Below, one piece after another: positions 5,628 to 12,557 of a DNA stretch of 14,012 nt. A program made the position numbers and the translations under genes. Under the pieces are notes generated by a model, which ran no database searches, had not been told where the DNA came from, and worked only from the letters and a program-made list of their open reading frames with translations. Within the stretch, counting starts at the first letter, position 1. Each line of letters starts with the position of its first letter. This DNA is from Mogibacterium sp. (GTDB lineage: Bacteria > Bacillota_A > Clostridia > Peptostreptococcales > Anaerovoracaceae). The stretch is taken from the NCBI GenBank assembly GCA_017469325.1, contig JAFUGO010000154.1:1-14012 (forward strand). The letters run 5' to 3'.

Positions 5628-8600
5628 ATGCTTGAATTAGAAGGAATCACAAAAGAATACAGGACAGGTGCTGAAGTTGTTCACGCCCTGAAAGGTATCG
5701 ATCTTGCTTTCAGAGAAAGCGAGTTTGTTTCGATACTCGGGCCGTCCGGCTGCGGCAAGACCACCATGCTCAACATCCTCGGAGGTCTTGACCAGTATAC
5801 GGACGGTGATCTTGTAATTGACGGGATCAGCACCAAGAAATACAAGGATGCCGACTGGGACGCATACAGGAATGACACCATCGGTTTTGTATTCCAGAGC
5901 TACAACCTTATCTCGCATCAGACTGTGCTTTCAAACGTCGAGCTGGCGCTGACTCTCTCTGGTGTTTCCGCTTCTGAGAGGAAGCAGCGCGCGGTCGCTG
6001 CTCTCGAGCAGGTCGGACTCGGCGATCAGATAAACAAAAAGCCTGCGGAGATGTCCGGCGGACAGGTGCAGCGTGTGGCTATCGCCCGTGCGCTCATAAA
6101 CGACCCGGATATCATACTGGCCGATGAGCCGACGGGAGCTCTCGATTCGGCGACCAGCACGCAGGTAATGGATATACTCAAGGATATCTCCACGCGCAAG
6201 CTGGTCATAATGGTCACCCATAACCCGGATCTTGCAGAGCAGTATTCCACAAGGATAGTAAAGCTCTCCGACGGTAAAGTGACAAGTGACTCGAATCCGT
6301 TTATTCCGGGAACTGCAGACGCGGAAGATGCAGTATCAGTCGCGCCTGATGCCCGCAACGAGGCCGTCGGCAAGTTTGCCGGCAAGCACGCGGGCAAAGC
6401 CATCGGAAGCGGACGTGCTTCGGGCCGCCGCAACAGATCCATGTCCATGGCAACGGCTCTGCGCCTGTCGCTCAACAACCTCATGACCAAAAAGGCCCGT
6501 ACCCTGCTCACGGCATTCGCGGGCAGCATCGGCATCATTGGCATCGCGCTCATACTATCCGTCTCGAACGGATTCCAGACATACATCGACAAGCTCGAAG
6601 AGGATACACTGTCATCGTACCCTCTGACCATACAGTCAGAGACGGCCGACATGTCGTCAATGATCACCGCGTTCATGACAAACGCCGCGGACACCGAAGG
6701 AGAATCCTCGGGCAACAAGGTCCACGAGCAGCAGATCATGACGGACATGCTCGCCAGCGTCGGCACCAACGACCTCGCGGCATTCAAGAAGCATGTCGAT
6801 TCCAACATAGATACGATCGGCGACTGGTTCAACGCCTACGATTACTCGTACGGTCTCTCGGTAAATATCTACTCGACCGACCTTAAGTACGGTCCGCTCA
6901 GAGTGAGCCCGGGCTCCATCATGCAGTCATACATGAGCGGTTTTCAGCAGAACAACTTCTCAATGATGAACACGGACGTCTTCTTCCAGATGATGGACAA
7001 CGAGGAACTCCTCAAATCGCAGTACAAGGTGCTCGCCGGCAAATGGCCTGAGAAGTACAACGAGCTCCTCCTCGTGCTCGACAGCGAAGACCAGCTGAAC
7101 GACTACATCGTCTACACCATCGGACTCCGCGATCCGCAGGAGCTGAAGGACATGATCAACGACGTCATGGCCGGTGAGACGGTAGAGAATACAAATGAGC
7201 GGCTCGAGTGGACATACGACGACTTCCTGGGCAAGGAGTTCGCGCTCGTACACGCCTGTGATACTTACAGGCGCAACTCTTCGTATGACGTCTGGGAGGA
7301 TATGTCGGATGACGAGGACTACATGGAAAACCTGATCAAGGATTCCGAGAAGCTCCACATCACCGGCATCGTGTGCGCGAAAGAAGTTTCTTCGGCCAAC
7401 GCCATGGATTCGGGTATCGGCTACCTGCCTTCGCTCACCATGCACATGATCGATTACGCAAAGGATTCGGATATCGTGAAGATCCAGCGCGCGAACGACA
7501 AGGTCGACGTCTTCAGCGGCAAGACCTTCGAATCGATCCGCAACAAGACGGACGAAGGCCTTGGCTTCGAGGATATGATCAGCATCGATGAGGGCAAGCT
7601 CAGAAAAGCGCTCGGCGGCGACATCGACCCGAATGCGGTACAGAAGGATATCGCAAAGATCGCACAGGATGCGCTCGGTGACGCAGACCCAAGCGGAATG
7701 ATAAAAGATGTCATGGCAGCTACCGGGACAAATTCAGGAGCGATGCTGAAGGATCTTCTTGGGCAGGAACCTGACAAACTGTACACCATTCCTCTTGATG
7801 ATGAGGCTATCGATAAAGCTCTGGGAGACCACCTTGACACCGGAAAGCACCGTTCCGTTGTGAATAAGCTCCTTAAGAATTATGCCGCAGAGCTCAAAAA
7901 GCAGGCTGCAACTATGCGTGAAGAGTGGTCAACTCAGGCGAAGGAGCTCCAGGCGCAGATAGACAGCAATCCTGCAATGATCCAGATGATCATTGCACAG
8001 TATAAGCAGCAGGGAGTCGATATTACCGAGGAAGAACTTCTTGAGTGTCTTTCAAATGCCGATGGCAGAGTAATGCTCCCGACCGCCGCGGAAAAACTAC
8101 CTCCTCAGGTTGAGGAATTCCTTAAGAGCGAAGCTACTGTCAACGCGGTGGCAGCTTACGCGGAAGGAATAGCTCTGCAGCAGACAGTAAAGAATGTACC
8201 GCCTGCGCTCGGCAAGGCGGCCGAGGCAGTCGGCAAGCAGTTCAACGTTGATCCGTCCGGCATCGCCGACGCATTCAAGATGAAGATGGACGAGGACGAG
8301 ATCACAAGGCTCATCACGGCATATGTATCCGGCGGTCAGGAGACCAACTACGAGAACAACCTGCGCAAGCTCGGTTACGCCGATCTCGCAAAGCCTAACG
8401 CGATGTCGTTCTACCTAAAGGACTTCGAGTCCAAGGAAAACTTCCTCAAGTTCATCGACGACTACAATCAGGATATGCAGGACGCCGGCGACGAGGACAT
8501 GGTCATCAGCTACACCGATCTGACGGGCGTGATGATAAAGTCGGTCAAAAACATAACCAATGCGGTCAGCTACGTGCTCATCGCTTTCGTTGCGATCTCG

Positions 8601-8969
8601 CTCATAGTATCGTCCATCATGATCGGAGTCATCACATACATCTCCGTTCTTGAGAGGACCAAAGAGATCGGCATCCTGCGAGCGATCGGTGCATCCAAGA
8701 AGGACATCTCGCGCATATTCAACGCCGAGACCATAATCGTCGGACTCTGCGCGGGCGTGATAGGAATAGGAGCCAGCCTGCTCCTGCTCATACCTATCAA
8801 CAAGATACTGATACATCTCACAAAGATAGCGGCGCTGAAGGCAATACTGCCGCTGGGCGGAGGGATCGCACTCATAATAATTAGCATACTCCTCACCTTC
8901 ATCGCGGGACTCATCCCGTCGGGAATGGCGGCCCGCAAAGATCCGGTAGTTGCCCTCAGGACCGAATAG
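5628..8969 (+). CDS. MacB-like ABC transporter, ATPase fused to FtsX-type permease
   Basis: A 1113-residue fusion. The N-terminal ATPase carries Walker A GPSGCGKT (38-45), Q-loop Q90, signature MSGGQ (142-146), Walker B IILADE (162-167) and H-loop H198. A linker leads to one membrane helix (about 292-316), an extracytoplasmic region of about 660 residues, and three C-terminal helices (about 978-1005, 1034-1060, 1073-1100), with the FtsX-type loop ERTKEIGILRAIGASKKDI after the second. This is the MacB/LolCDE mechanotransmission architecture; export of a peptide, lipoprotein or drug is plausible but the substrate is unknown. The start is the ATG at 5628, with AAGGG 8 bases upstream; a GTG at 5541 has no ribosome site and overlaps the promoter. 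GC content falls in the segment coding residues 688-858, suggesting a mosaic ectodomain. Confidence 0.9.
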   Translation: MLELEGITKEYRTGAEVVHALKGIDLAFRESEFVSILGPSGCGKTTMLNILGGLDQYTDGDLVIDGISTKKYKDADWDAYRNDTIGFVFQSYNLISHQTVLSNVELALTLSGVSASERKQRAVAALEQVGLGDQINKKPAEMSGGQVQRVAIARALINDPDIILADEPTGALDSATSTQVMDILKDISTRKLVIMVTHNPDLAEQYSTRIVKLSDGKVTSDSNPFIPGTADAEDAVSVAPDARNEAVGKFAGKHAGKAIGSGRASGRRNRSMSMATALRLSLNNLMTKKARTLLTAFAGSIGIIGIALILSVSNGFQTYIDKLEEDTLSSYPLTIQSETADMSSMITAFMTNAADTEGESSGNKVHEQQIMTDMLASVGTNDLAAFKKHVDSNIDTIGDWFNAYDYSYGLSVNIYSTDLKYGPLRVSPGSIMQSYMSGFQQNNFSMMNTDVFFQMMDNEELLKSQYKVLAGKWPEKYNELLLVLDSEDQLNDYIVYTIGLRDPQELKDMINDVMAGETVENTNERLEWTYDDFLGKEFALVHACDTYRRNSSYDVWEDMSDDEDYMENLIKDSEKLHITGIVCAKEVSSANAMDSGIGYLPSLTMHMIDYAKDSDIVKIQRANDKVDVFSGKTFESIRNKTDEGLGFEDMISIDEGKLRKALGGDIDPNAVQKDIAKIAQDALGDADPSGMIKDVMAATGTNSGAMLKDLLGQEPDKLYTIPLDDEAIDKALGDHLDTGKHRSVVNKLLKNYAAELKKQAATMREEWSTQAKELQAQIDSNPAMIQMIIAQYKQQGVDITEEELLECLSNADGRVMLPTAAEKLPPQVEEFLKSEATVNAVAAYAEGIALQQTVKNVPPALGKAAEAVGKQFNVDPSGIADAFKMKMDEDEITRLITAYVSGGQETNYENNLRKLGYADLAKPNAMSFYLKDFESKENFLKFIDDYNQDMQDAGDEDMVISYTDLTGVMIKSVKNITNAVSYVLIAFVAISLIVSSIMIGVITYISVLERTKEIGILRAIGASKKDISRIFNAETIIVGLCAGVIGIGASLLLLIPINKILIHLTKIAALKAILPLGGGIALIIISILLTFIAGLIPSGMAARKDPVVALRTE

Positions 8970-8972
8970 TGT

Positions 8973-9051
8973 TTTGGGGCGGCCCTTTCGATCCGGTAGT
9001 CTTGACAATCAATTGGTGGATGAAGTATTTGTCAAGACAGTCCACCCCAAA
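8973..9051. repeat. nested inverted repeat after the ABC transporter
   Basis: The outer arms TTTGGGGcGG (8973-8982) and CCaCCCCAAA (9042-9051) pair with one mismatch. The inner arms GTCTTGACAA (8999-9008) and TTGTCAAGAC (9029-9038) are a perfect 10-bp inverted repeat with a 20-base loop. It starts 3 bases after the ABC transporter stop but is not followed by a T tract, so it is not an obvious terminator. Confidence 0.7.
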
Positions 9052-9217
9052 GGACCGGAAATAAGGAACTACTCAGCATATTTCTTGTACAAACACTGTT
9101 ATAGGACCCGGTTTGTCAAGACAACTTCGAAATATTCTTGACAGATGCAGGTTCCCGGACCCAGATCTGCAAGAATCAGCAGACATTATCCAACCCTGAG
9201 ATGAAGAGTCTTGACAA
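8999..9217. repeat. cluster of GTCTTGACAA repeats in both orientations
   Basis: The 10-mer GTCTTGACAA occurs at 8999-9008 (plus), 9029-9038 (minus), 9113-9122 (minus) and 9208-9217 (plus). An 8-base core, TCTTGACA, also occurs at 9136-9143. Four exact copies in 219 bases is far beyond chance. The symmetric order (+, -, -, +) suggests ends of a decayed mobile element or an array of binding sites. No transposase remnant was recognised. Confidence 0.75.
9135..9175. repeat. hairpin with one bulged base
   Basis: TTCTTGACAGAT (9135-9146) pairs with ATCTGCAAGAA (9165-9175) over 11 base pairs with a single bulged A; the 18-base loop is GC-rich. The left arm includes the TCTTGACA core of the repeat cluster. 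It has no T tract on either strand. Confidence 0.55.
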
Positions 9218-9264
9218 TATTTGAGGTTTTTCATCATCGATACAAGAAAACCAGCAGCTTCAAA

Positions 9265-9282
9265 GCATATGTCGCATATGTC
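9265..9282. repeat. tandem 9-bp repeat GCATATGTC x2
   Basis: Two exact adjacent copies of GCATATGTC. Each contains the palindrome CATATG. The position, 12 bases from the terminator hairpin, suggests no obvious regulatory role. Confidence 0.5.
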
Positions 9283-9293
9283 AACAAACAAAT

Positions 9294-9326
9294 GAAAGAG
9301 CGGTGGATGGGGTCCACCGCTCTTTC
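9294..9326 (-). terminator. Rho-independent terminator of the mntP operon
   Basis: A perfect 14-bp stem, GAAAGAGCGGTGGA and TCCACCGCTCTTTC, encloses a 5-base loop. On the minus strand it is followed by ATTTGTTTGTTG, a U-rich tail; on the plus strand the tail is poor. It lies 136 bases past the mntP stop, giving that transcript a fairly long 3' end. Confidence 0.82.
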
Positions 9327-9462
9327 CGTATTGTCTTAGGTATTATATGGAAAATGTTATATGGAGGTTTCAGAGTTTCTCTCTGTACACTCATATATTA
9401 ATCCTTGATTATGTTGAAATCGTGATATTTGTGAGAACGAAACTTGTAGTTCTTCTGTCGTA

Positions 9463-10116
9463 TCAGAAAAATACTCCTTTTATCCAGATCTCGAGGCCTA
9501 TCGCGATAAGGATGAGTCCTCCGAGTATAGAAGCCCTGCCCGCGAGCATTTCTCCAAGCTTTTTGCCCAGTCTGAGCCCGGCCAGGCATATCACCAGGGT
9601 CACCACTCCGATTATGAGCGAGGACACCGCTGCCTGAGCTGCGTTATACGACGCTGTCGTGAATCCTACCGAAAGCGCGTCTATGGATGTCGCGACTCCC
9701 TGCACCATCAACGCTGCAAAAGAAAGTTTTGTGCCGTTCGTTCCGGACGAAGCCTTGCTCTTTGCTGAGGTTTCATCGCCTGTTTCCGCATTAGCATCGG
9801 GATCCGATCCGGACTTCAGCTCTTTTGCTCCGTCTCTCAGAAGACCGATTCCTATTATCAGAAGAAGGATCAGTGCGATCCACGGGATGAGAGGTCTGAA
9901 CCACTCGAACTTCTCGGCGGCCCGGGTTACCAGGAACCAGCCGATCAGCGGCATGGCAAACTGGAACGCCGCAAAAGTGCCGGCTATCCCGAGGCTTCTG
10001 CCCGTGGTCATATTTCTGTCGGCCAGGCCGTTGGCAATGGATACGCTGAAAGCATCCATCGCAAGCCCCACTCCGAGCAGTGCGCTGGTAATGAATAATT
10101 CCGTGTTCAAATACAT
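9463..10116 (-). CDS. mntP: MntP-family manganese efflux pump
   Basis: Inner-membrane exporter of Mn(II), made of two repeats of three helices. Both signature blocks are present: GLAMDAFSVSIANG (17-30, D21) and VATSIDALSVGFT (141-153, D146), plus LILIAIGLEI (201-210). At 217 residues it is longer than the usual 190 or so, because the cytoplasmic loop between repeats (about 100-130) carries a Ser/Asp/Glu/Lys-rich insert. The ATG at 10114-10116 directly abuts GAGGG, which is too close; the TTG two codons later (10108-10110) has a normal 6-base spacing and may be the true start. It follows the aminotransferase by 36 bases, which hold a GC-rich hairpin (10127-10150). No yybP-ykoY manganese riboswitch fits in this gap. 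Confidence 0.92.
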   Translation of the reverse strand: MYLNTELFITSALLGVGLAMDAFSVSIANGLADRNMTTGRSLGIAGTFAAFQFAMPLIGWFLVTRAAEKFEWFRPLIPWIALILLLIIGIGLLRDGAKELKSGSDPDANAETGDETSAKSKASSGTNGTKLSFAALMVQGVATSIDALSVGFTTASYNAAQAAVSSLIIGVVTLVICLAGLRLGKKLGEMLAGRASILGGLILIAIGLEIWIKGVFF

Positions 10117-10152
10117 CCCTCTTTTGCGGGCCGGCAGTCCAGCCCCCGCAGA

Positions 10153-11322
10153 CTATAGCTTGTTTATTTCCTTTATCGCCCTGAGCAGCTTAGGGAATTC
10201 CTCTTTGACAGGCAGCCTCACGCGCGCCGAGCTTGAATCGAGGCCCTTGAAATCGTAACCGTCTATAACGAGAACGCCTCTTTTGAAGAACTCCTGCTTC
10301 AGGTCGATATTCCTGTCGTCGTGGTAGAGCAGCAGGAGCGAGTTTGTGTCCAGAGTCTCCGCCATGTGCAGCCGCCCCGACGCTCCGCCCGGATTCTCTT
10401 TAGTGCATCCGAGAGCCCTGCGTATCCTCCTCTTCATGGAAGCGAAGTCCTTCTTGCTCTTCTTTATGAAGTCGTCATGCTTCAGCGCTTCGGCCGCCAC
10501 TTCGCGTGTCAGCTCGCCCACCATGTAAGGATTCACCATTTTGTTCATGCAGTGGATAAGCTCCTTGCAGGCGATTATGTAGCCTGCCCTCATTCCGGCA
10601 AGTCCGAAGCCCTTCGAAAGAGTGCGCACGACCACGAGGTTCGGGTACTCCTCGCAGAGTCTGATCGCCGAATTCCTCTTAGGCATGAAGTCTCCGTACG
10701 CCTCGTCGATAATGACCGTGATGTCATTCTTGAGCGCCTTCGAGACTATCTTCTCGATGTCCTTTATATCGATCATCTGGCCCGTCGGGTTGTTCGGATT
10801 GTCTATGTATATGAAGTTGTATTGCTTCTCCTTCTCTGAAGCCTTCACATAGGTCCTGGCGATGTAGTGCATCGACATGAACTCATAGGAGTCGAATTTG
10901 TAGTTGTACCCCTTCTTGAGCTGGTAAGGAGCGTAGTCGATGCCGATCATCTCGGCGTGCATGTAGTAATCCGTGAACTGCGGCGATATGCCGAGCGCCA
11001 CGGCGTTATGCGTGTCGAAGATGTTGTTGATGATATACAGAGCGTTTATGCTGCCGTCCGTAATTATGATGTTATCGCGTTCGATATTGCACTGTTTCTT
11101 CCAGTATTCGATTATAGCATCATACATGACCTGGGTGTGCGGATACGGACCGAGCCTTTTCGTGTCGAATTCCTTCACGACATCGGCGCACTCAGGCGGG
11201 AAGCCGTAAGGATTACATCCCTCGCTGCAGTCGATGCCGCCTTCCGGCAGATCGATGTGATCGCTCGCGTAGCTGATCTTCTCGTTATCCAGAAGCTGCC
11301 TCTTGATTTTCAGTCTTTCCAT
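10153..11322 (-). CDS. HisC-like PLP-dependent aminotransferase
   Basis: Fold-type I aminotransferase of the histidinol-phosphate/CobD-like group, 389 residues. Visible motifs are NPNNPTG (175-181), DEAYGDFM with the PLP-pyridine Asp D206, the Schiff-base lysine K237 in RTLSKGFGLAGMRAGY, R245 near the phosphate site, and a C-terminal ARVRLP with the carboxylate-binding arginine. All catalytic residues are intact. No other histidine or cobalamin genes lie nearby, so the actual substrate is open (histidinol phosphate, an aromatic amino acid, or threonine phosphate). The start is ATG 11320-11322, with GAGGG 7 bases upstream; a GTG directly before it would leave only 4 bases. It is probably co-transcribed with mntP downstream and possibly with the AEC gene upstream, across a 129-bp inverted-repeat element. 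Confidence 0.87.
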   Translation of the reverse strand: MERLKIKRQLLDNEKISYASDHIDLPEGGIDCSEGCNPYGFPPECADVVKEFDTKRLGPYPHTQVMYDAIIEYWKKQCNIERDNIIITDGSINALYIINNIFDTHNAVALGISPQFTDYYMHAEMIGIDYAPYQLKKGYNYKFDSYEFMSMHYIARTYVKASEKEKQYNFIYIDNPNNPTGQMIDIKDIEKIVSKALKNDITVIIDEAYGDFMPKRNSAIRLCEEYPNLVVVRTLSKGFGLAGMRAGYIIACKELIHCMNKMVNPYMVGELTREVAAEALKHDDFIKKSKKDFASMKRRIRRALGCTKENPGGASGRLHMAETLDTNSLLLLYHDDRNIDLKQEFFKRGVLVIDGYDFKGLDSSSARVRLPVKEEFPKLLRAIKEINKL

Positions 11323-11346
11323 CACTCTTCCCTCGATTACTCCGAC

Positions 11347-11475
11347 CTTTGTATATACCGTCAGGCACGCTCTCGCTAAGATTTCGGACGCAGCGGTACT
11401 AATCTCTGTCTGCGCCTTCGGCTTGCCAATCGATAAGTGCCGGCGTCCTCCACTTACCTGCCGGTATATACAAAG
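11347..11475. repeat. 129-bp imperfect inverted-repeat element (structured RNA or MITE-like)
   Basis: The ends CTTTGTATATACCG (11347-11360) and CGGTATATACAAAG (11462-11475) are a perfect 14-bp inverted repeat. After one mismatch pairing continues with CAGG/CCTG, then TAAG/CTTA and GGACGC/GCGTCC (11386-11391 with 11443-11448), leaving internal loops and a 50-base apical region containing GCC-GAA-GGC (minus-strand reading). The whole lies between the AEC stop and the ribosome site of the aminotransferase. It resembles a folded leader RNA; no target-site duplication is obvious, which weakens the mobile-element reading. No known riboswitch consensus was recognised. Confidence 0.7.
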
Positions 11476-11496
11476 CCCGGATTCAACAGTAGTAGT

Positions 11497-12438
11497 CTAA
11501 AACAGTCCGTTCGCCTTTAGTATAAACAGGAACACCGGGATCGTGAAGCACGAAGTGATAGTCGTGATCACGACCAGCTCTCCGGCAAGCTTGCCGTTGC
11601 CTCCCATGGAGCTCGCCATCGCGTAGCTCGCAAGAGCTACCGGAGCCGCGACCATCAGGGTCACGGCGATGAGCTGTACGTCTCTTATGCCCAGGAGTAC
11701 AGCTCCCGCGATGCCGAGCGCAGGAAATACCACCAGCTTGCCGGCAGTGCAAATTATTATTCTCTTTCTGTCGCTGCTGAAGCCCTGCAGATTGAGCGCC
11801 GCTCCCAGCAGTATCATCGCTATCGGCGACGTGGCATCGGACAGAGTCCCTATCGTCCCCTCGACTGCCGACGGCAGATGTATCCCGAGGATCATCACGA
11901 TAAACGCCGCGATTCCTCCGTCGATAATAGGGTTGGTCAGTATCCTTTTCAGGATGTGCCGCACGTTCACCTTGCCGCCTCTGAATGTCTCGAAGAGGAC
12001 GACGGCGGACGCGTTGTAGAACGGCACCACCAGCATCATTATTATCGCGACCGCGGTGATGTTTCCCTTGCCGAAGAGATTGACCGCGATCGGGAATCCC
12101 ATCAGCACGTAATTGCTCCTGTACAGAGCCTGTATCATCGCGCCGCGCTCGAAATTGTCGGGTTCAATTTTGCAGACGAAAAGCCACGAGACCACAAACT
12201 GGAACAGCGTGAATCCTACCGCGTAAAGCCCCAGCTTCATATCCATATTATCCGCGATGTTCTTGCCGTAAAGATTGTCGAACATTATAAAAGGATACAG
12301 TGCAACGAACACCGCGTGGGTGAACTTCCGCACATCCTCATCCGTCACGACATGCGTCACCTTCAGGATGATCCCGATGTTCAGATATATGGCCGACGGA
12401 ACGACGGCATTTACGCAAATAATAAAGTTCTGCAGCAT
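11497..12438 (-). CDS. AEC-family transporter (auxin efflux carrier/malonate-type permease)
   Basis: Integral membrane protein of 313 residues, the usual size for bacterial AEC carriers, which move organic anions such as malate or malonate. About ten hydrophobic segments run throughout, starting with FIICVNAVVPSAIYLNIGIIL at the N-terminus; the glycine/proline-rich repeats ALYRSNYVLMGFPIA and LMVAAPVALASYAMA are typical for the family. The substrate cannot be inferred. The ATG at 12436-12438 matches the family's N-terminus but has no ribosome site: an extended -10, TGTTACAAT, ends 6 bases before it, so the mRNA may be leaderless. A GTG at 12457-12459 with AGGGA upstream is an alternative adding seven residues. 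It reads divergently from the zinc-ribbon gene. Confidence 0.87.
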   Translation of the reverse strand: MLQNFIICVNAVVPSAIYLNIGIILKVTHVVTDEDVRKFTHAVFVALYPFIMFDNLYGKNIADNMDMKLGLYAVGFTLFQFVVSWLFVCKIEPDNFERGAMIQALYRSNYVLMGFPIAVNLFGKGNITAVAIIMMLVVPFYNASAVVLFETFRGGKVNVRHILKRILTNPIIDGGIAAFIVMILGIHLPSAVEGTIGTLSDATSPIAMILLGAALNLQGFSSDRKRIIICTAGKLVVFPALGIAGAVLLGIRDVQLIAVTLMVAAPVALASYAMASSMGGNGKLAGELVVITTITSCFTIPVFLFILKANGLF

Positions 12439-12444
12439 GGGATA

Positions 12445-12473
12445 ATTGTAACATATCACCTGTTCCCTGTTAT
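12445..12473 (-). promoter_or_regulatory. promoter abutting the AEC gene start
   Basis: On the minus strand, ATAACA (12468-12473, 4 of 6 to TTGACA) is followed after 17 bases by TACAAT (12445-12450), with a TGn extension. A transcript from here would begin at or next to the ATG at 12438. If real, it also excludes the GTG start at 12459 for this transcript. Confidence 0.4.
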
Positions 12474-12511
12474 TGATAAACGCGCAAAAAGTCTGTAGAA
12501 TCTGAAAGGTG

Positions 12512-12537
12512 CCGGCAGCATCGCCTGCCGGTATACT
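12512..12537. promoter_or_regulatory. palindrome next to a -10-like site upstream of the zinc-ribbon gene
   Basis: CCGGCAG (12512-12518) and CTGCCGG (12525-12531) form a 7-bp inverted repeat with a 6-base spacer. TATACT (12532-12537) follows directly, a possible plus-strand -10 about 20 bases before the ATG. No -35 is visible. The palindrome could be an operator in the -35/-10 spacer or simply a hairpin. Confidence 0.3.
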
Positions 12538-12557
12538 GGACAGACCGGGAGCGGAAT

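Larger units (their letters stand above)
8970..9462. other. 493-base gene-free, repeat-rich region
   Basis: No frame here has convincing coding content: all are short and lack ribosome sites. The first 325 bases hold repeated GTCTTGACAA motifs, nested hairpins and a tandem 9-mer; at 9294-9326 there is a terminator. In 9327-9462, the 3' untranslated region of mntP, I see only AT-rich sequence with TTATATGGA repeated 14 bases apart. Confidence 0.7.

Noticed and set aside
9208..9339. Transposase C-terminal remnant in the repeat-rich region
   Set aside because: The frame beginning at the fourth repeat is only about 40 codons, runs through the terminator hairpin and matches no transposase motif I know.
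9347..9637. Small plus-strand frame downstream of the terminator
   Set aside because: Its second half is antisense to mntP, it has no recognisable motif, and the ATGG at its start belongs to the TTATATGGA repeat.
10117..10152. yybP-ykoY manganese riboswitch before mntP
   Set aside because: The gap is only 36 bases and holds a simple GC-rich hairpin; the riboswitch consensus is absent here and in the 11347-11475 element.
11347..11475. T-box leader upstream of the aminotransferase
   Set aside because: TTAGTACCGCTGCGTCC on the minus strand faintly recalls the T-box sequence TGGNACCGCG, but the exact box, the specifier stem and a terminator/antiterminator pair are missing and the element is too short.
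12524..12535. Second copy of the 11347-11475 arm (CCTGCCGGTATA) upstream of the zinc-ribbon gene
   Set aside because: A 12-base match is expected several times by chance among all pairs of positions in 14 kb, and the similarity stops there.
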